A stretch of DNA of 64,000 nucleotides from Variovorax paradoxus (GCA_016806145.1 CP063166.1:1488001-1552000); one strand, 5' to 3'. Counted from the stretch's first letter, positions 1-9,232 are shown. The notes: generated from the sequence alone by a model not told the origin. Program-made: numbers and translations.

Positions 1-1
1 G

Positions 2-322
2 TGGGCGCCGTTCCTGGGCCGGCCCGCCTACACCATGAGCCTGCTGCCGCGGCTCGCGCAGCAGACCGGCGCGGCCTGCTTCCTCAGCGTCTGCGAACGG
101 CTGCCGCGCGGCGCGGGCTACGTGATCCGCTTCGAGCCGATCGTAGGCACCGCGCTGACCGACCCGAAGGCCTCGCTCGAGGACGCGGCCGCGGCCATGA
201 ACGAGGCCATCGGCCGGCTGATCCGCAGCCTGCCGGGCCAGTACGTGTGGGACTACGCGCGCTACAAGGAGCCGCGCGGCGACGCGCCCGTGGTGGCCGA
301 GGCCGGGGGGGCTGCACGATGA
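2..322 (+). CDS. Lipid A acyltransferase (LpxL/HtrB family), C-terminal part
   Basis: This is the 3' end of a gene that begins before the window; the reading frame is open from base 2. The visible part (about 106 residues) contains WAPFLGRPAYT, matching the PFFGRPA-type segment of late lipid A acyltransferases, and ends with an aromatic motif (QYVWDYARYK) like the family C-terminus (QYxWxHRRFK). The family transfers acyl chains from acyl-ACP to lipid A precursors at the inner face of the inner membrane. The catalytic HX4D motif lies upstream and is not visible. Its TGA overlaps the ATG of the next acyltransferase (ATGA), so the two paralogues are translationally coupled. Confidence 0.85.
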   Translation, partial: WAPFLGRPAYTMSLLPRLAQQTGAACFLSVCERLPRGAGYVIRFEPIVGTALTDPKASLEDAAAAMNEAIGRLIRSLPGQYVWDYARYKEPRGDAPVVAEAGGAAR

Positions 323-1203
323 GCCTGGGTTCCCGTCTGGGCATCGGCTTCATGCGCGCGATCGCGCCGCTGCCGCTGCCGCTGGTGCGCGGCTTCGGTG
401 CCTTCCTGGGCCGCGTGCTGCACACGATCGCGCTGCCGCGCCGGCGCGTGGTCGACACCAACCTCGCGGTCTGCTTCCCCGAGAAGTCCGAGGCCGAGCG
501 ACGCGCGATCGCGAAGCAGAGCTTCGTCTACGTGGCGCAATCGTGGCTCGACCGCAGCTGGCTCTGGCATGCGCCCGAGAAGGTGGTGGCGAGCCGGCTG
601 AAGATCGTGGGCGCGGCGTCGGAGATCCGTGAGATCGCCGAGGGCAGCGCGCCGATGATCCTGTTCGCGCCGCACTTCTACGGCCTCGACGCCGCGGCCA
701 CCGCGCTCACGATGCACACGGCGCGGCCCTCGGCCACCATCTACACGACCCAGCGCGACCCGATGGTCGATGCCTGGATTCGCGAAGGCCGCACGCGCTT
801 CGGCGACGTGGCGGCGCTCAACCGGGTCGACGGCATCAAGCCGGTGCTCGCGGGGCTGCGCAAGGGCGGGCTCTTGTACCTGCTGCCCGACATGGACTTC
901 GGCCGCGACCAGACCATCTTCGTGCCCTTCTACGGCGTGCAGGCCGCCACCGTGCCCTCGCTCTCGCGCTTCGCGCGGCTGGGCAAGGCGAAGGTGGTGC
1001 CGATCGTCGCGAAGCTCACGCGCGGCGGTTACGAGATCGAGGTGCTCGAGACCTGGCAGAACTTCCCGACCGACGACGTCGAGGCCGACACCGCGCTGAT
1101 GAACACGCGGTTGCAGGGCTACATCGATCCGATGCCGGCCCAGTACTACTGGGTGCACCGCCGCTTCAAGACCCGCCCCGAGGGCGATCCGCCGATCTAC
1201 TGA
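319..1203 (+). CDS. Lipid A acyltransferase (LpxL/LpxM family)
   Basis: A 294-residue protein of the HtrB/LpxL/LpxM family, which adds secondary acyl chains to lipid A at the cytoplasmic face of the inner membrane. The catalytic HX4D motif is H119-F-Y-G-L-D124, preceded by a hydrophobic stretch (MILFAP). The N-terminus is hydrophobic (residues 8-40) and the C-terminus carries the family ending YWVHRRFKTRP. The start at 319 is chosen because it overlaps the stop of the preceding acyltransferase by 4 nt. Which acyl position it modifies cannot be told from the sequence. Having two tandem copies fits separate addition of the two secondary chains. Confidence 0.9.
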   Translation: MSLGSRLGIGFMRAIAPLPLPLVRGFGAFLGRVLHTIALPRRRVVDTNLAVCFPEKSEAERRAIAKQSFVYVAQSWLDRSWLWHAPEKVVASRLKIVGAASEIREIAEGSAPMILFAPHFYGLDAAATALTMHTARPSATIYTTQRDPMVDAWIREGRTRFGDVAALNRVDGIKPVLAGLRKGGLLYLLPDMDFGRDQTIFVPFYGVQAATVPSLSRFARLGKAKVVPIVAKLTRGGYEIEVLETWQNFPTDDVEADTALMNTRLQGYIDPMPAQYYWVHRRFKTRPEGDPPIY

Positions 1204-1214
1204 GCCCCCCGGCT

Positions 1215-1290
1215 TTTCAGTCGCTTCGCGCCTGTAACTCCACCCCCCGAGGGGGAGGCGCGGTCCGCCTTGGGGCGGCCCGGCGGCGGC
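1215..1290. repeat. C-rich/G-rich imperfect palindromic intergenic element
   Basis: The gap between the convergent acyltransferase and hydrolase genes holds a C6 run followed at once by a G5 run (about 1243-1255), then GGGGCGGCCCGGCGGCGGCC near 1273-1292. Such foldable GC blocks are common between convergent genes in Comamonadaceae. It may act as a structured transcript end, but there is no T-tract, so intrinsic termination is not supported. Confidence 0.35.
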
Positions 1291-1294
1291 CGCC

Positions 1295-2206
1295 TCAATG
1301 GCGATTGAGGAAGGCCTCGATCTCGCCCGCCACGAGCCGCGGCTGCTCGTGCACGATCCAGTGGGTGGCGCCCGGCACCTTCTTGACCACGAGATCGGGC
1401 ACGTACTCGTCGAGCCCCTCGAGCAGACCCGGCAGCAGCGCGGCATCGTCGAGCGCCCAGAACACGAAGGTGGGCACGTTGACCACCAGCCGCTCGCGCG
1501 GCAGCACCGGAATGCCGTCGATGGTCTGGCCCGGCAGCGGCGGCTTCATCGGCGTCACGCGGTAGAGGTTGCAGGCACCGGTGAGGCCGGCGCTCCAGAC
1601 CTCGCGGTACTGCTGCTTCACTTCCTCGGTGAGCCAGCCGAAGCCATCGGGCCCGGCCTTCATCAGCAAGAAGAAGGGCCACATGCGCTTGAAGTCGTCG
1701 GCCGCGAGCAGGGCCTCGGCATCGGGCCGCGCGAGGAAGTTCATGTAGGCACTGGCCTGCTGCTGCGCCGGGCTGTTGCGCAGCTCGCGCGTGAAGGTGC
1801 CGGGATGCGGCGAGTTGATGATCACCAGCTTGCCGACCTGCTGCGGGAACGCGTTGGCATAGCCCCAGCCGAAGGCGCCGCCCCAGTCGTGCGCGACCAG
1901 CGCGGCCATGGTGCCGTCCTGGCTCTCGGTGGCCACCAGCTGCTGGATGTCCTGGATCAGCAGCTGCGCCTTGTATTCGGCCACCTCGGTGGGCGAGCTC
2001 GACTTCTCGAAGCCGCGCAGGTTCGGTGCCACGCAGCGGTAGCCGCCATGCGCCGGGTCGGCGAAGTGGGCGAGCAGCTCGTCCCAGATGAACGCGGCCT
2101 CGGGGAAGCCGTGCAGGAACACCATCAGCGGGCGGCCGGGTTCGCCGGCGGCGCGGCAGCTCAGGGTGATGCCGTTGGGCAGGCTGCGTTGGAAGGTCTC
2201 GATCAT
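1295..2206 (-). CDS. Alpha/beta hydrolase, epoxide hydrolase-like
   Basis: A 303-residue alpha/beta-hydrolase-fold protein. The oxyanion segment HGFPE is at residues 32-36, the nucleophile is Asp107 in HDWGG, and the catalytic histidine is His282 in GATHW. An Asp nucleophile with HGxP and a WGG elbow is typical of soluble epoxide hydrolases and haloalkane or haloacetate dehalogenases. No signal peptide is seen, so it is probably cytoplasmic. It lies 74 nt downstream of engB on the same strand and may be read through from it. The substrate is unknown; esterase activity is less likely because the nucleophile is Asp, not Ser. Confidence 0.85.
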   Translation of the reverse strand: MIETFQRSLPNGITLSCRAAGEPGRPLMVFLHGFPEAAFIWDELLAHFADPAHGGYRCVAPNLRGFEKSSSPTEVAEYKAQLLIQDIQQLVATESQDGTMAALVAHDWGGAFGWGYANAFPQQVGKLVIINSPHPGTFTRELRNSPAQQQASAYMNFLARPDAEALLAADDFKRMWPFFLLMKAGPDGFGWLTEEVKQQYREVWSAGLTGACNLYRVTPMKPPLPGQTIDGIPVLPRERLVVNVPTFVFWALDDAALLPGLLEGLDEYVPDLVVKKVPGATHWIVHEQPRLVAGEIEAFLNRH

Positions 2207-2223
2207 GCGTCTGTCTCCTCTTT

Positions 2224-2240
2224 GCTATCGTTTCAATAGT
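2224..2240. repeat. 17-bp palindromic repeat, copy 1 (GCTAT-N7-ATAGT)
   Basis: GCTATCGTTTCAATAGT lies 18 nt upstream of the hydrolase start. It shares length and arm sequences with the elements at 34951-34967 and 47063-47079. The arms GCTAT and ATAGT pair imperfectly at the last base. Confidence 0.5.
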
Positions 2241-2280
2241 GAATCAGGCAGAAGGGACGGCCGCTGCAGCCGGGTCTGCC

Positions 2281-3057
2281 TCAGGACTCTTCGGGCGGCT
2301 CGGGCTCGGGTTCAGGCGCGGGGTCGGCGGCCGGCTCGGCCGTGTGGACCCAGCGCGACAGCAGCTCGGCGGCCTCGCCCACGCCCTGCTTCTTCAGTGC
2401 CGAGAACAGTTTGACCTCGCCGCCGCCGGCCTGCAGTCGCACGATGGACAGCACCTTCGCGCCCTCGGAGCGCGTGAGCTTGTCGGCCTTGGTCAGCAGC
2501 ACCAGGAACTTCAGGCCCTGCTCGACGCGCGGGCGGATCACCTCGAGCAGGATCTCGTCGAGCTCGGTCAGGCCGTGGCGCGGATCGCACATCAGCACCA
2601 CGCCGCGCAGGTTCTCGCGCGTCATCAGGTAGTTGCCCATCACGCGCTGCCAGCGCAGCTTGGCCTCGCGCGGCACGGCCGCGTAGCCGTAGCCGGGCAG
2701 GTCGGCGAGCACCGCGTCGTCGACCTTCTGCCGGCCGATGCCGAACAGGTTGATGTGCTGCGTGCGGCCCGGCGTCTTCGAGGCGAAGGCCAGCCGCGTC
2801 TGCTGCGTGAGCGTGTTGATGGCGGTGGACTTGCCGGCGTTGGAGCGGCCGACGAAGGCGATCTCGGGCAGGTCGAAGGGCGGCAGGTGCTCGAGCTGCG
2901 GGGCGCTGGTCAGGAAGTGCGCGGTGTGCAGCCAGCCCAGCGCGGCACGTTCGCGTTCGACGGTCTCGGGGTCTTGGGCGGGGGCCGCGCGGGAAGGAAA
3001 TGCGGTGCTCTTGCGCGACGGCGTGGTCATCAATGGGCTTTCGGAACGGGGCGCCAT
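2281..3057 (-). CDS. engB: Ribosome-biogenesis GTPase EngB (YihA/YsxC)
   Basis: A 258-residue TRAFAC-class GTPase. G1 is GRSNAGKS at 70-77, G3 is DLPG at 119-122 and G4 is TKAD at 189-192; the SKTPGRTQ switch I segment is at 93-100. EngB/YsxC is needed for late assembly of the large ribosomal subunit. The tail after about residue 238 is rich in Pro and Glu. Two starts are possible, 3057 or 3030 (249 residues); neither has a strong ribosome site, and the conserved region begins well after both. The gene is divergent from cytochrome c4, whose probable -10 box (3060-3065) lies directly beside the 3057 start, which slightly favours the shorter form. Confidence 0.93.
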   Translation of the reverse strand: MAPRSESPLMTTPSRKSTAFPSRAAPAQDPETVERERAALGWLHTAHFLTSAPQLEHLPPFDLPEIAFVGRSNAGKSTAINTLTQQTRLAFASKTPGRTQHINLFGIGRQKVDDAVLADLPGYGYAAVPREAKLRWQRVMGNYLMTRENLRGVVLMCDPRHGLTELDEILLEVIRPRVEQGLKFLVLLTKADKLTRSEGAKVLSIVRLQAGGGEVKLFSALKKQGVGEAAELLSRWVHTAEPAADPAPEPEPEPPEES

Positions 3058-3059
3058 TG

Positions 3060-3065
3060 TAGAAT
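3060..3065 (+). promoter_or_regulatory. Probable -10 box for cytochrome c4 gene
   Basis: TAGAAT stands 36 nt before the ATG of the cytochrome c4 gene in the engB/cytochrome divergent gap. No good -35 hexamer is seen at 16-18 nt upstream. Assignment rests on the -10 match and position only. Confidence 0.35.
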
Positions 3066-3101
3066 CGCGGGGTTTTGCGCCAATAAATTCGAGCCCCCGA
3101 T

Positions 3102-3785
3102 ATGAAGTTGTTTGCCAATTTTCTGCTTGCGGCCCTCGTGGGGATCGCTGGTACCGCAGTCAGCACAGGTGCTTTTGCCGAGGAGACGGCAGCCGCACCG
3201 ACCACACCGGTCAAGGCCAAGCCCGACCCGGCCAAGGGCGACACCATCTTCAATGCCACCCCGGCCAACAGCCAGAGCTGCGCCTCCTGCCACAACGCGG
3301 ACGGCAACTCGGCGATCCCGGCCAATCCCAAGCTGGCGCAGCAGCACCCCGAATACATCCTCAAGCAGCTCGAGGACTTCAAGTCCGGCAAGCGCAAGAG
3401 CGCGATCATGAAGCCGCTGGCCTCGGCGCTGTCCGAGGAGGACATGCGCAACATCGCCTGGTTCGTCGGCTCGAAGAAGGTCAAGCCCGGCTTCTCGAAG
3501 GACAAGGACACCATCGCCCTGGGCGAGCGGATCTACCGCGGCGGCATCGCCGACCGTCAGGTCCCGGCCTGTGCCGGCTGCCACAGCCCGAACGGCGCCG
3601 GCATGCCCGCGCAGTACCCGCGCCTGGGCGGCCAGCATGCCGACTACACGGCGGCCCAACTCACGGCCTTCCGCGGCGACGGTGCCACGGTGCGCGCCAA
3701 CAACGCCGTGATGACCGGCGTGGCCGCCAAGCTCAACGACCGCGAAATCAAGGCCGTGGCCGACTACATCGCCGGTCTGCGTTGA
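3102..3785 (+). CDS. Dihaem cytochrome c4
   Basis: A 227-residue periplasmic dihaem cytochrome. The signal peptide ends in AFA at about residue 26. Haem-binding motifs are C60-A-S-C63-H64 and C157-A-G-C160-H161, one in each of two similar halves, as in the cytochrome c4 family (cytochrome c553-type domains). Met residues such as M103 are candidate axial ligands. Cytochrome c4 passes electrons to terminal oxidases such as cbb3. It sits just before resB-ccsA, whose products attach haem to c-type cytochromes, but a strong terminator separates them. Confidence 0.93.
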   Translation: MKLFANFLLAALVGIAGTAVSTGAFAEETAAAPTTPVKAKPDPAKGDTIFNATPANSQSCASCHNADGNSAIPANPKLAQQHPEYILKQLEDFKSGKRKSAIMKPLASALSEEDMRNIAWFVGSKKVKPGFSKDKDTIALGERIYRGGIADRQVPACAGCHSPNGAGMPAQYPRLGGQHADYTAAQLTAFRGDGATVRANNAVMTGVAAKLNDREIKAVADYIAGLR

Positions 3786-3829
3786 TCCCGCACGCGCGAG
3801 CGTGAACTAACCGCCGACAACAACCCCAA

Positions 3830-3868
3830 AAGAGGGCGGGCCGATCCAGAAGGATGGCCCGCCCTTTT
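3830..3868. terminator. Rho-independent terminator after cytochrome c4
   Basis: Perfect 10-bp stem AGGGCGGGCC (3833-3842) with GGCCCGCCCT (3856-3865), flanked by AAAA on the left and TTTT on the right; inner ATCC/GGAT can extend the fold. A-run and T-run on both sides would also allow termination on the minus strand. Confidence 0.9.
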
Positions 3869-3917
3869 GCGTTTCGCTTCCTCCGGACGCCTTTTCCCCT
3901 CTCTTCTCCAGCAATCG

Positions 3918-6092
3918 ATGTCAGTCTCCACTCACGGCCTTCGCGTCCATCGCGGCCCGCAAGCGGTTCGCGCGGCGGTGGAACTGCTGTCGTCGATGCG
4001 CTTCGCGATCGCGCTGCTCACGATCATCTGCATCGCCTCGATCATCGGCACCGTGCTCAAGCAGCACGAGCCGATCAACAACTACATCAACCAGTTCGGG
4101 CCGTTTTGGGCCGAGGTGTTCCGCGCCGCGCGGCTCGACTCGATCTACAGCGCCTGGTGGTTCCTGCTGATCCTGCTGTTCCTGGTGATCAGCACCACGC
4201 TGTGCATCGTGCGCAACACGCCGCGCATCGTGGTCGAACTGCGCACCTTCAAGGAAGACATCCGCACCCAGAGCCTCAAGGCCTTCGGCCAGCGCGCGCA
4301 GACGCAGCTCGGCGAAACGCCCGACATGGCGGCCAACCGCATCGGCCAGTTGCTCGTGAGCGGCGGCTGGAAGGTCAAGCTGCAGCAGCGCGAGGCCACG
4401 GGCGATGGCAAGACGCCGGCCGGCTGGATGGTCGCCGCGCGTGCCGGCGGCGCGCACAAGCTCGGCTACATCGCGGCGCACAGCGCGATCGTGCTGGTGT
4501 GCATCGGCGGCCTGCTCGACGGCGACCTGGTGGTGCGCGCGCAGACCTGGTTCAACGGCAAGAGCGTGTTCACCGGCGGCGGCATGATCGCCGACGTGCC
4601 GCCGCAGCACCGGCTGTCGGCCGGCAATCCGACCTTCCGCGGCAACATCCTGGTGCCCGAGGGCGGGCAGGGCAGCGTGGCGATCCTCAACCAGGCCGAT
4701 GGCGTGCTGCTGCAGGAGCTGCCGTTCTCGATCGAGCTCAAGAAGTTCATCGTCGACTACTACTCGACCGGCATGCCCAAGCTGTTCGCGAGCGAGGTGG
4801 TGCTGCACGACCGCGAGACCGGCGCGCAGGTGCCCGCGCGCATCGAGGTCAACCATCCGGCCAGCTACAAGGGCGTGGAGATCTATCAGTCGAGCTTCGA
4901 CGACGGCGGCTCGACGGTGAAGCTCAAGGCGGTGCCGATGGCGGCCGCTGCCAAGCCCTTCGAGGTCGAGGGCGTGATCGGCGGCCCGAGCAGCGAGATC
5001 ACCAACGGCAAGGAGAAGCTCACGCTGGAGTTCGCGGCGCTGCGCGTGATCAACGTCGAGAACTTCGCCGACGGCGGCGCCATGGGCAGCGGCGCCGACG
5101 TGCGCAAGGTCGACCTGCGCCACGACATCGAGTCGCGCCTGGGCGCGGCCAACAAGACCAACAAGCCCAAGGTGCTGCGCAACATCGGCCCGAGCATCGG
5201 CTACAAGCTGCGCGACGCGGCCGGCCAGGCGCGCGAATACCAGAACTACATGGTGCCGGTCGACACCGGCGACGGCCAGCCGGTGTTCCTGCTGGGCATG
5301 CGCGAGAAGCCCGAGGAGCCGTTCCGCTACCTGCGCGTGCCGGCCGACGAGCAGGGCTCGATGGACGGCTTCGTGCGCATGCGCGCCACGCTCGAGGACC
5401 CGGCGATGCGCGCGCGCGCCATCGAGCGCTACATCGCCAAGGCCAGCGATCCGAAGCGCCCCGAGATGGCCGACCAGCTGCGGGTGTCGGCCACGCGCGC
5501 GCTGGCGCTGTTCGCGGGCAGCGAGCCCGCGCGCGCCGATGCCGCCTCCGCGGGCGGCTGGCAGGCGATCGCCGAATTCATGGAGAGCAACGTGCCCGAG
5601 GCCGAGCGCGAGCGCGCGGGCGCGGTGCTGGTGCGCATCCTCAACGACGTGCTCTACGAGGTGCTGAACCTCAGCCGCGAAGGCGCGGGTCTCGCGGCGC
5701 TGCCGGGCGACGAGAAGTCGCAGGCCTTCCTCACGCAGGCGGTGATCGCGTTGAGCGACGCCCACTTCTACCCGGCCCCGGTCGCGATGATGATGACCGA
5801 CTTCACCCAGGTGCAGGCCAGCGTGTTCCAGGTGGCGCGCGCCCCTGGCAAGAACGTCGTCTATCTGGGCTGTCTGTTGCTGATCGTCGGGATTTTTGCC
5901 ATGCTGTACGTGCGCGAGCGTCGGCTCTGGGTGTGGCTGACACCCGCCGGCGCCCCTGGAGACAACACCACCGAAACCGCCGCGACGATGGCGTTCTCGG
6001 TCAATCGCAAGACCATCGACAGCGATCGGGAGTTCGAGCACCTGAAGCACAAGCTGCTCGCCCTGAAGAAAGAAGAGCCCGCCTCACCATGA
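3918..6092 (+). CDS. resB: Cytochrome c biogenesis protein ResB (Ccs1)
   Basis: A 724-residue integral membrane protein of the ResB/Ccs1 family. With CcsA it forms the System II synthetase that exports haem and attaches it to apocytochrome c in the periplasm. Hydrophobic segments lie at about residues 27-47, 77-98, 190-205 and 646-665, with a large soluble region between the last two, as expected for the family. The C-terminal tail of about 60 residues is charged and cytoplasmic. The ATG at 3918 is chosen; an in-frame TTG at 3867 falls in the tail of the upstream terminator and is unlikely. The stop overlaps the ccsA start (ATGA). Confidence 0.92.
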   Translation: MSVSTHGLRVHRGPQAVRAAVELLSSMRFAIALLTIICIASIIGTVLKQHEPINNYINQFGPFWAEVFRAARLDSIYSAWWFLLILLFLVISTTLCIVRNTPRIVVELRTFKEDIRTQSLKAFGQRAQTQLGETPDMAANRIGQLLVSGGWKVKLQQREATGDGKTPAGWMVAARAGGAHKLGYIAAHSAIVLVCIGGLLDGDLVVRAQTWFNGKSVFTGGGMIADVPPQHRLSAGNPTFRGNILVPEGGQGSVAILNQADGVLLQELPFSIELKKFIVDYYSTGMPKLFASEVVLHDRETGAQVPARIEVNHPASYKGVEIYQSSFDDGGSTVKLKAVPMAAAAKPFEVEGVIGGPSSEITNGKEKLTLEFAALRVINVENFADGGAMGSGADVRKVDLRHDIESRLGAANKTNKPKVLRNIGPSIGYKLRDAAGQAREYQNYMVPVDTGDGQPVFLLGMREKPEEPFRYLRVPADEQGSMDGFVRMRATLEDPAMRARAIERYIAKASDPKRPEMADQLRVSATRALALFAGSEPARADAASAGGWQAIAEFMESNVPEAERERAGAVLVRILNDVLYEVLNLSREGAGLAALPGDEKSQAFLTQAVIALSDAHFYPAPVAMMMTDFTQVQASVFQVARAPGKNVVYLGCLLLIVGIFAMLYVRERRLWVWLTPAGAPGDNTTETAATMAFSVNRKTIDSDREFEHLKHKLLALKKEEPASP

Positions 6093-7405
6093 ACACCACC
6101 ACCCTCACGCTCAACGAAAGCTGGCTCTCGCGGCGCAACTTGTTCGACTGGGTGTTCGCGGCGCTGGTGCTCGCGGGCGGCCTGTTCGCCTTCGCGCGCC
6201 ATGCGGGCTCGATGGATTCCTACGAGAAGCCGATCCTGGTGGGCGCTCTGATCTGTGTGATCGCCATGGGCTGGTTCTGGCGCCCGCTGCGGGTGCTGGC
6301 GATCGTGGTCGCGGCGGCCTCGCTGCTGGCCATCGCGTCCTACCAGGGCGACCTGGCGCGCGCCGACACCGTGTTCTGGCTCAAGTACTTCCTCTCGAGC
6401 CAGTCGGCCATCCTCTGGATGAGCGTGCTGTTCTTCATGAGCACGCTGTTCTACTGGCTCGGCTTCTTCGGCGGCAAGCAGGGCGACGCGCTCGAGGCGA
6501 TCGGTTCGCGGCTGGCCTGGGCCGCCATCACCATGGCGCTGATCGGCACCATGGTGCGCTGGTACGAAAGCCACCAGCTCGGCCCCGACATCGGCCACAT
6601 CCCGGTGAGCAACCTCTACGAGGTGTTCGTGCTGTTCTGCTGGCTCACGGCCGCGTTCTATCTCTACTACGAAGAGCACTACCGCACGCGCGCGCTCGGC
6701 GCCTTCGTGATGCTGGTGGTGAGCGCGGCGGTCGGCTTCCTGCTCTGGTACACGCTGGTGCGCCAGGCGCACGAAATCCAGCCGCTGGTGCCCGCGCTGC
6801 AGAGCTGGTGGATGAAGCTGCACGTGCCCGCCAACTTCATCGGCTACGGCACCTTCTCGCTCGCGGCCATGGTGGCTTTCGCCTACCTGGTGAAGGAACA
6901 GGCGGACGAGACCCGCTGGTACAAGCTCACGCCGATCTGGCTGCTGGGCATGGCGCTGTGCTTCGTGCCGGTGGCGTTCCGCCAGCGCGTGCAGGAAGCC
7001 GGTGGCAGCTACTGGGTGGCCTATGCGGCGATCTCGGCGCTGATCGCGGCCGGCATCCTGCTGGGGCGCAAGCGCATCGCGGCACGCCTGCCGGCCAACG
7101 AGGTGCTCGACGACGTCATGTACAAGTCGATCGCGGTCGGCTTCGCCTTCTTCACCATCGCCACCGTGCTCGGTGCGCTGTGGGCCGCCGATGCCTGGGG
7201 CGGCTACTGGAGCTGGGACCCGAAGGAGACCTGGGCGCTGATCGTCTGGCTCAACTACGCGGCCTGGCTGCACATGCGCCTGGTCAAGGGCCTGCGCGGC
7301 ACCGTGGCGGCCTGGTGGGCGCTCGCGGGGCTGGCGGTCACCACCTTCGCCTTCCTCGGCGTCAACATGTTCCTGAGCGGCCTGCACAGCTACGGCACCC
7401 TGTAG
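6089..7405 (+). CDS. ccsA: Cytochrome c biogenesis protein CcsA (ResC/CcsB)
   Basis: A 438-residue polytopic membrane protein. The tryptophan-rich haem-handling signature [11 protein letters not shown] starts at W370, followed by [14 protein letters not shown], the WWD domain that defines this family. Together with ResB it completes System II haem attachment to c-type cytochromes such as the c4 encoded upstream. The N-terminal half has extra membrane segments, typical of the longer betaproteobacterial form. Translation is coupled to resB by a 4-nt overlap. Confidence 0.93.
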   Translation: MNTTTLTLNESWLSRRNLFDWVFAALVLAGGLFAFARHAGSMDSYEKPILVGALICVIAMGWFWRPLRVLAIVVAAASLLAIASYQGDLARADTVFWLKYFLSSQSAILWMSVLFFMSTLFYWLGFFGGKQGDALEAIGSRLAWAAITMALIGTMVRWYESHQLGPDIGHIPVSNLYEVFVLFCWLTAAFYLYYEEHYRTRALGAFVMLVVSAAVGFLLWYTLVRQAHEIQPLVPALQSWWMKLHVPANFIGYGTFSLAAMVAFAYLVKEQADETRWYKLTPIWLLGMALCFVPVAFRQRVQEAGGSYWVAYAAISALIAAGILLGRKRIAARLPANEVLDDVMYKSIAVGFAFFTIATVLGALWAADAWGGYWSWDPKETWALIVWLNYAAWLHMRLVKGLRGTVAAWWALAGLAVTTFAFLGVNMFLSGLHSYGTL

Positions 7406-7523
7406 GCGCGCGCCGGCGGCCTTTCGCGAAGAATTGAAACCGCGCGCCCCGCGTGCGCGTAACCGAATCGGGGGGAGCCACGAACTACCTTCCGAACACA
7501 ACGATTCCAGCGAAAGGCCCGTC

Positions 7524-8534
7524 ATGTCCTTCCCTTCCCGTCCGTCGCGCCGCAACAGCGGCTTCATCCACCCGCTGTCCAGCGAGATCACGCCACGCGC
7601 CCTCTACGAAGGCCGGCGCGACCTGCTCAAGCTGATGGCGGGCGGCGCGGCCGGCGCCGCGCTGGCTTCCTTCGCGGGCCGCGAGGCGCTGGCCCAGACG
7701 GCGCGGCCGAACAAGCTGGAAGCGCTGCCGGGCGCGAAGTCCGCGGTGCCCGGTGCGCAGACGATGGAAAAGCTCACCGACTACAAGGACGCGACCAGCT
7801 ACAACAACTACTACGAGTTCGGCACCGACAAGGGTGACCCCGTCAAGAACGCCGGCACGCTCAAGACCCGGCCCTGGACCGTCGAGGTCGAGGGGCTGGT
7901 GAAGAAGCCCGGCAAGTACTCGATCGAGGACCTGCTCAAGCTCAGCGCGCAGGAAGAGCGCATCTACCGGCTGCGCTGCGTCGAGGGCTGGTCGATGGTG
8001 ATCCCGTGGGTCGGCTATTCGCTGGCCGAGCTGATCAAGAAGGTCGAGCCGCAGGGCAACGCCAAGTTCGTCGAGTTCGTGACCCTGGCCGATCCCAAGA
8101 CCATGCCCTTCGTCGGCTCGCGCGTGCTCGACTGGCCCTACACCGAGGGCCTGCGCATGGACGAGGCGATGCATCCGCTCACGCTGCTGGCCTTCGGCAT
8201 GTATGGCGAGGTGTTGCCGAACCAGAACGGCGCGCCGGTACGGCTCGTGGTGCCGTGGAAGTACGGCTTCAAGTCGGCCAAATCGATCGTGAAGATCCGC
8301 TTCGTCGAGAAGGAGCCGAGCACGGCCTGGAACAAGGCCGCGGCGCAGGAGTACGGCTTCTACTCGAACGTGAACCCGAACGTCGACCATCCGCGCTGGA
8401 GCCAGGCGACCGAGCGCCGCATCGGCGACGGCGGCGGCCTGTTCGCCAAGCGCAACAAGACCCTGCTGTTCAATGGCTACGAAGCGCAGGTCGGCCAGCT
8501 CTATGCGGGCATGGACCTGAAGAAGAACTACTGA
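7524..8534 (+). CDS. msrP: Protein-methionine-sulfoxide reductase catalytic subunit MsrP (YedY)
   Basis: A 336-residue molybdopterin enzyme that reduces methionine sulfoxide in oxidised periplasmic proteins. A twin-arginine signal is visible at R31-R32 ([11 protein letters not shown]) with a hydrophobic core and an AQ-type cleavage region near residue 57. The molybdenum ligand is probably C152 in [11 protein letters not shown], the sulfite-oxidase-fold signature. Start 7524 has AAAGG nearby; a longer in-frame start at 7434 would put 30 extra polar residues before the signal peptide. The Tat translocase genes are in this same window at 55.4-57.0 kb. The partner msrQ follows after a hairpin. 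Confidence 0.93.
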   Translation: MSFPSRPSRRNSGFIHPLSSEITPRALYEGRRDLLKLMAGGAAGAALASFAGREALAQTARPNKLEALPGAKSAVPGAQTMEKLTDYKDATSYNNYYEFGTDKGDPVKNAGTLKTRPWTVEVEGLVKKPGKYSIEDLLKLSAQEERIYRLRCVEGWSMVIPWVGYSLAELIKKVEPQGNAKFVEFVTLADPKTMPFVGSRVLDWPYTEGLRMDEAMHPLTLLAFGMYGEVLPNQNGAPVRLVVPWKYGFKSAKSIVKIRFVEKEPSTAWNKAAAQEYGFYSNVNPNVDHPRWSQATERRIGDGGGLFAKRNKTLLFNGYEAQVGQLYAGMDLKKNY

Positions 8535-8540
8535 GGCGGG

Positions 8541-8570
8541 CGCGCACCCCCGCAACCCGCGGGGGGCGCG
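8541..8570 (+). other. Strong hairpin between msrP and msrQ
   Basis: CGCGC-A-CCCCCGC (8541-8553) pairs with GCGGGGG-GCGCG (8559-8570), leaving only A8546 bulged and a 5-nt loop. It lies 6 nt after the msrP stop and 11 nt before the msrQ ATG. There is no T-tract, so it looks like an mRNA processing or stability element rather than a terminator. Confidence 0.6.
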
Positions 8571-8581
8571 ACCCGAACGCC

Positions 8582-9232
8582 ATGAACAAGCTGCTGCTGC
8601 ATCCCGCCGCCAAGCCCGTCGTCTTCCTGCTGTGCCTGCTGCCTTTCGCGTGGCTGGCCTACGGCGTGGTGGTCGACCAGCTGGGCCCCAATCCCCAGGA
8701 GTACCTGATCCGCGCGACCGGCGACTGGACCTTGCGCTTCCTGTGCATCGTGCTGGCGGTCACGCCGCTGCGCGTGACGACGAAGTGGAACGGCCTGGCG
8801 CGCTTCCGGCGCATGCTGGGCCTGTACGCCTACTTCTACGTGGTGCTGCACCTGCTGTGCTACGCATGGTTCGACATGGGGCTCGACTGGGGCGAGATCG
8901 CCAAGGACATCGCGAAGCGGCCGTTCATCCTGGTGGGCTTCTCGGCGTTCGTGCTGCTGACCCCGCTGGCGCTGACCTCGTTCAACCGCGCGATCAAGGC
9001 CATCGGCGCGAAGCGCTGGCAGCTGCTGCACAAGCTGGTCTACCTGATCGCGGGGCTGGGCCTGCTGCACTTCTTCTGGATGCGCGCGGGCAAGAACAAC
9101 TTCGCCGAGGTGTTCGTCTACGCGGCGATCATCGGCCTGCTGCTGGCGTGGCGACTCTGGCGCTGGATGGGCGCCCGCAAGGCGGGCGTGCCGGCAGCGC
9201 GGGCCGGCGCGCGGGCGCGGCCGTCGAACTAG
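8582..9232 (+). CDS. msrQ: Haem-binding membrane subunit MsrQ (YedZ)
   Basis: A 216-residue membrane protein of the ferric-reductase-like family. Hydrophobic segments lie near residues 10-30, 45-62, 78-98, 116-138, 150-165 and 175-193. Conserved histidines for haem are visible in VVLHLLCYAW (about residue 91) and LLHKLVYLIAGLGLLHFFW (about 148 and 162). MsrQ passes electrons from the quinone pool or a flavin reductase to MsrP. It follows msrP by 47 nt, with a GC-rich hairpin in the gap. The C-terminal 20 residues are Ala/Arg/Gly-rich and probably disordered. Confidence 0.92.
   Translation: MNKLLLHPAAKPVVFLLCLLPFAWLAYGVVVDQLGPNPQEYLIRATGDWTLRFLCIVLAVTPLRVTTKWNGLARFRRMLGLYAYFYVVLHLLCYAWFDMGLDWGEIAKDIAKRPFILVGFSAFVLLTPLALTSFNRAIKAIGAKRWQLLHKLVYLIAGLGLLHFFWMRAGKNNFAEVFVYAAIIGLLLAWRLWRWMGARKAGVPAARAGARARPSN

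Noticed and set aside
3867..3917. TTG start adding 17 residues to ResB
   Set aside because: It falls in the T-run of the upstream terminator, so transcripts starting downstream would not include it in a sensible leader.
3921..6050. A 709-codon minus-strand frame opposite resB
   Set aside because: Same explanation: low-complexity antisense translation, no motif, and resB has clear family features.
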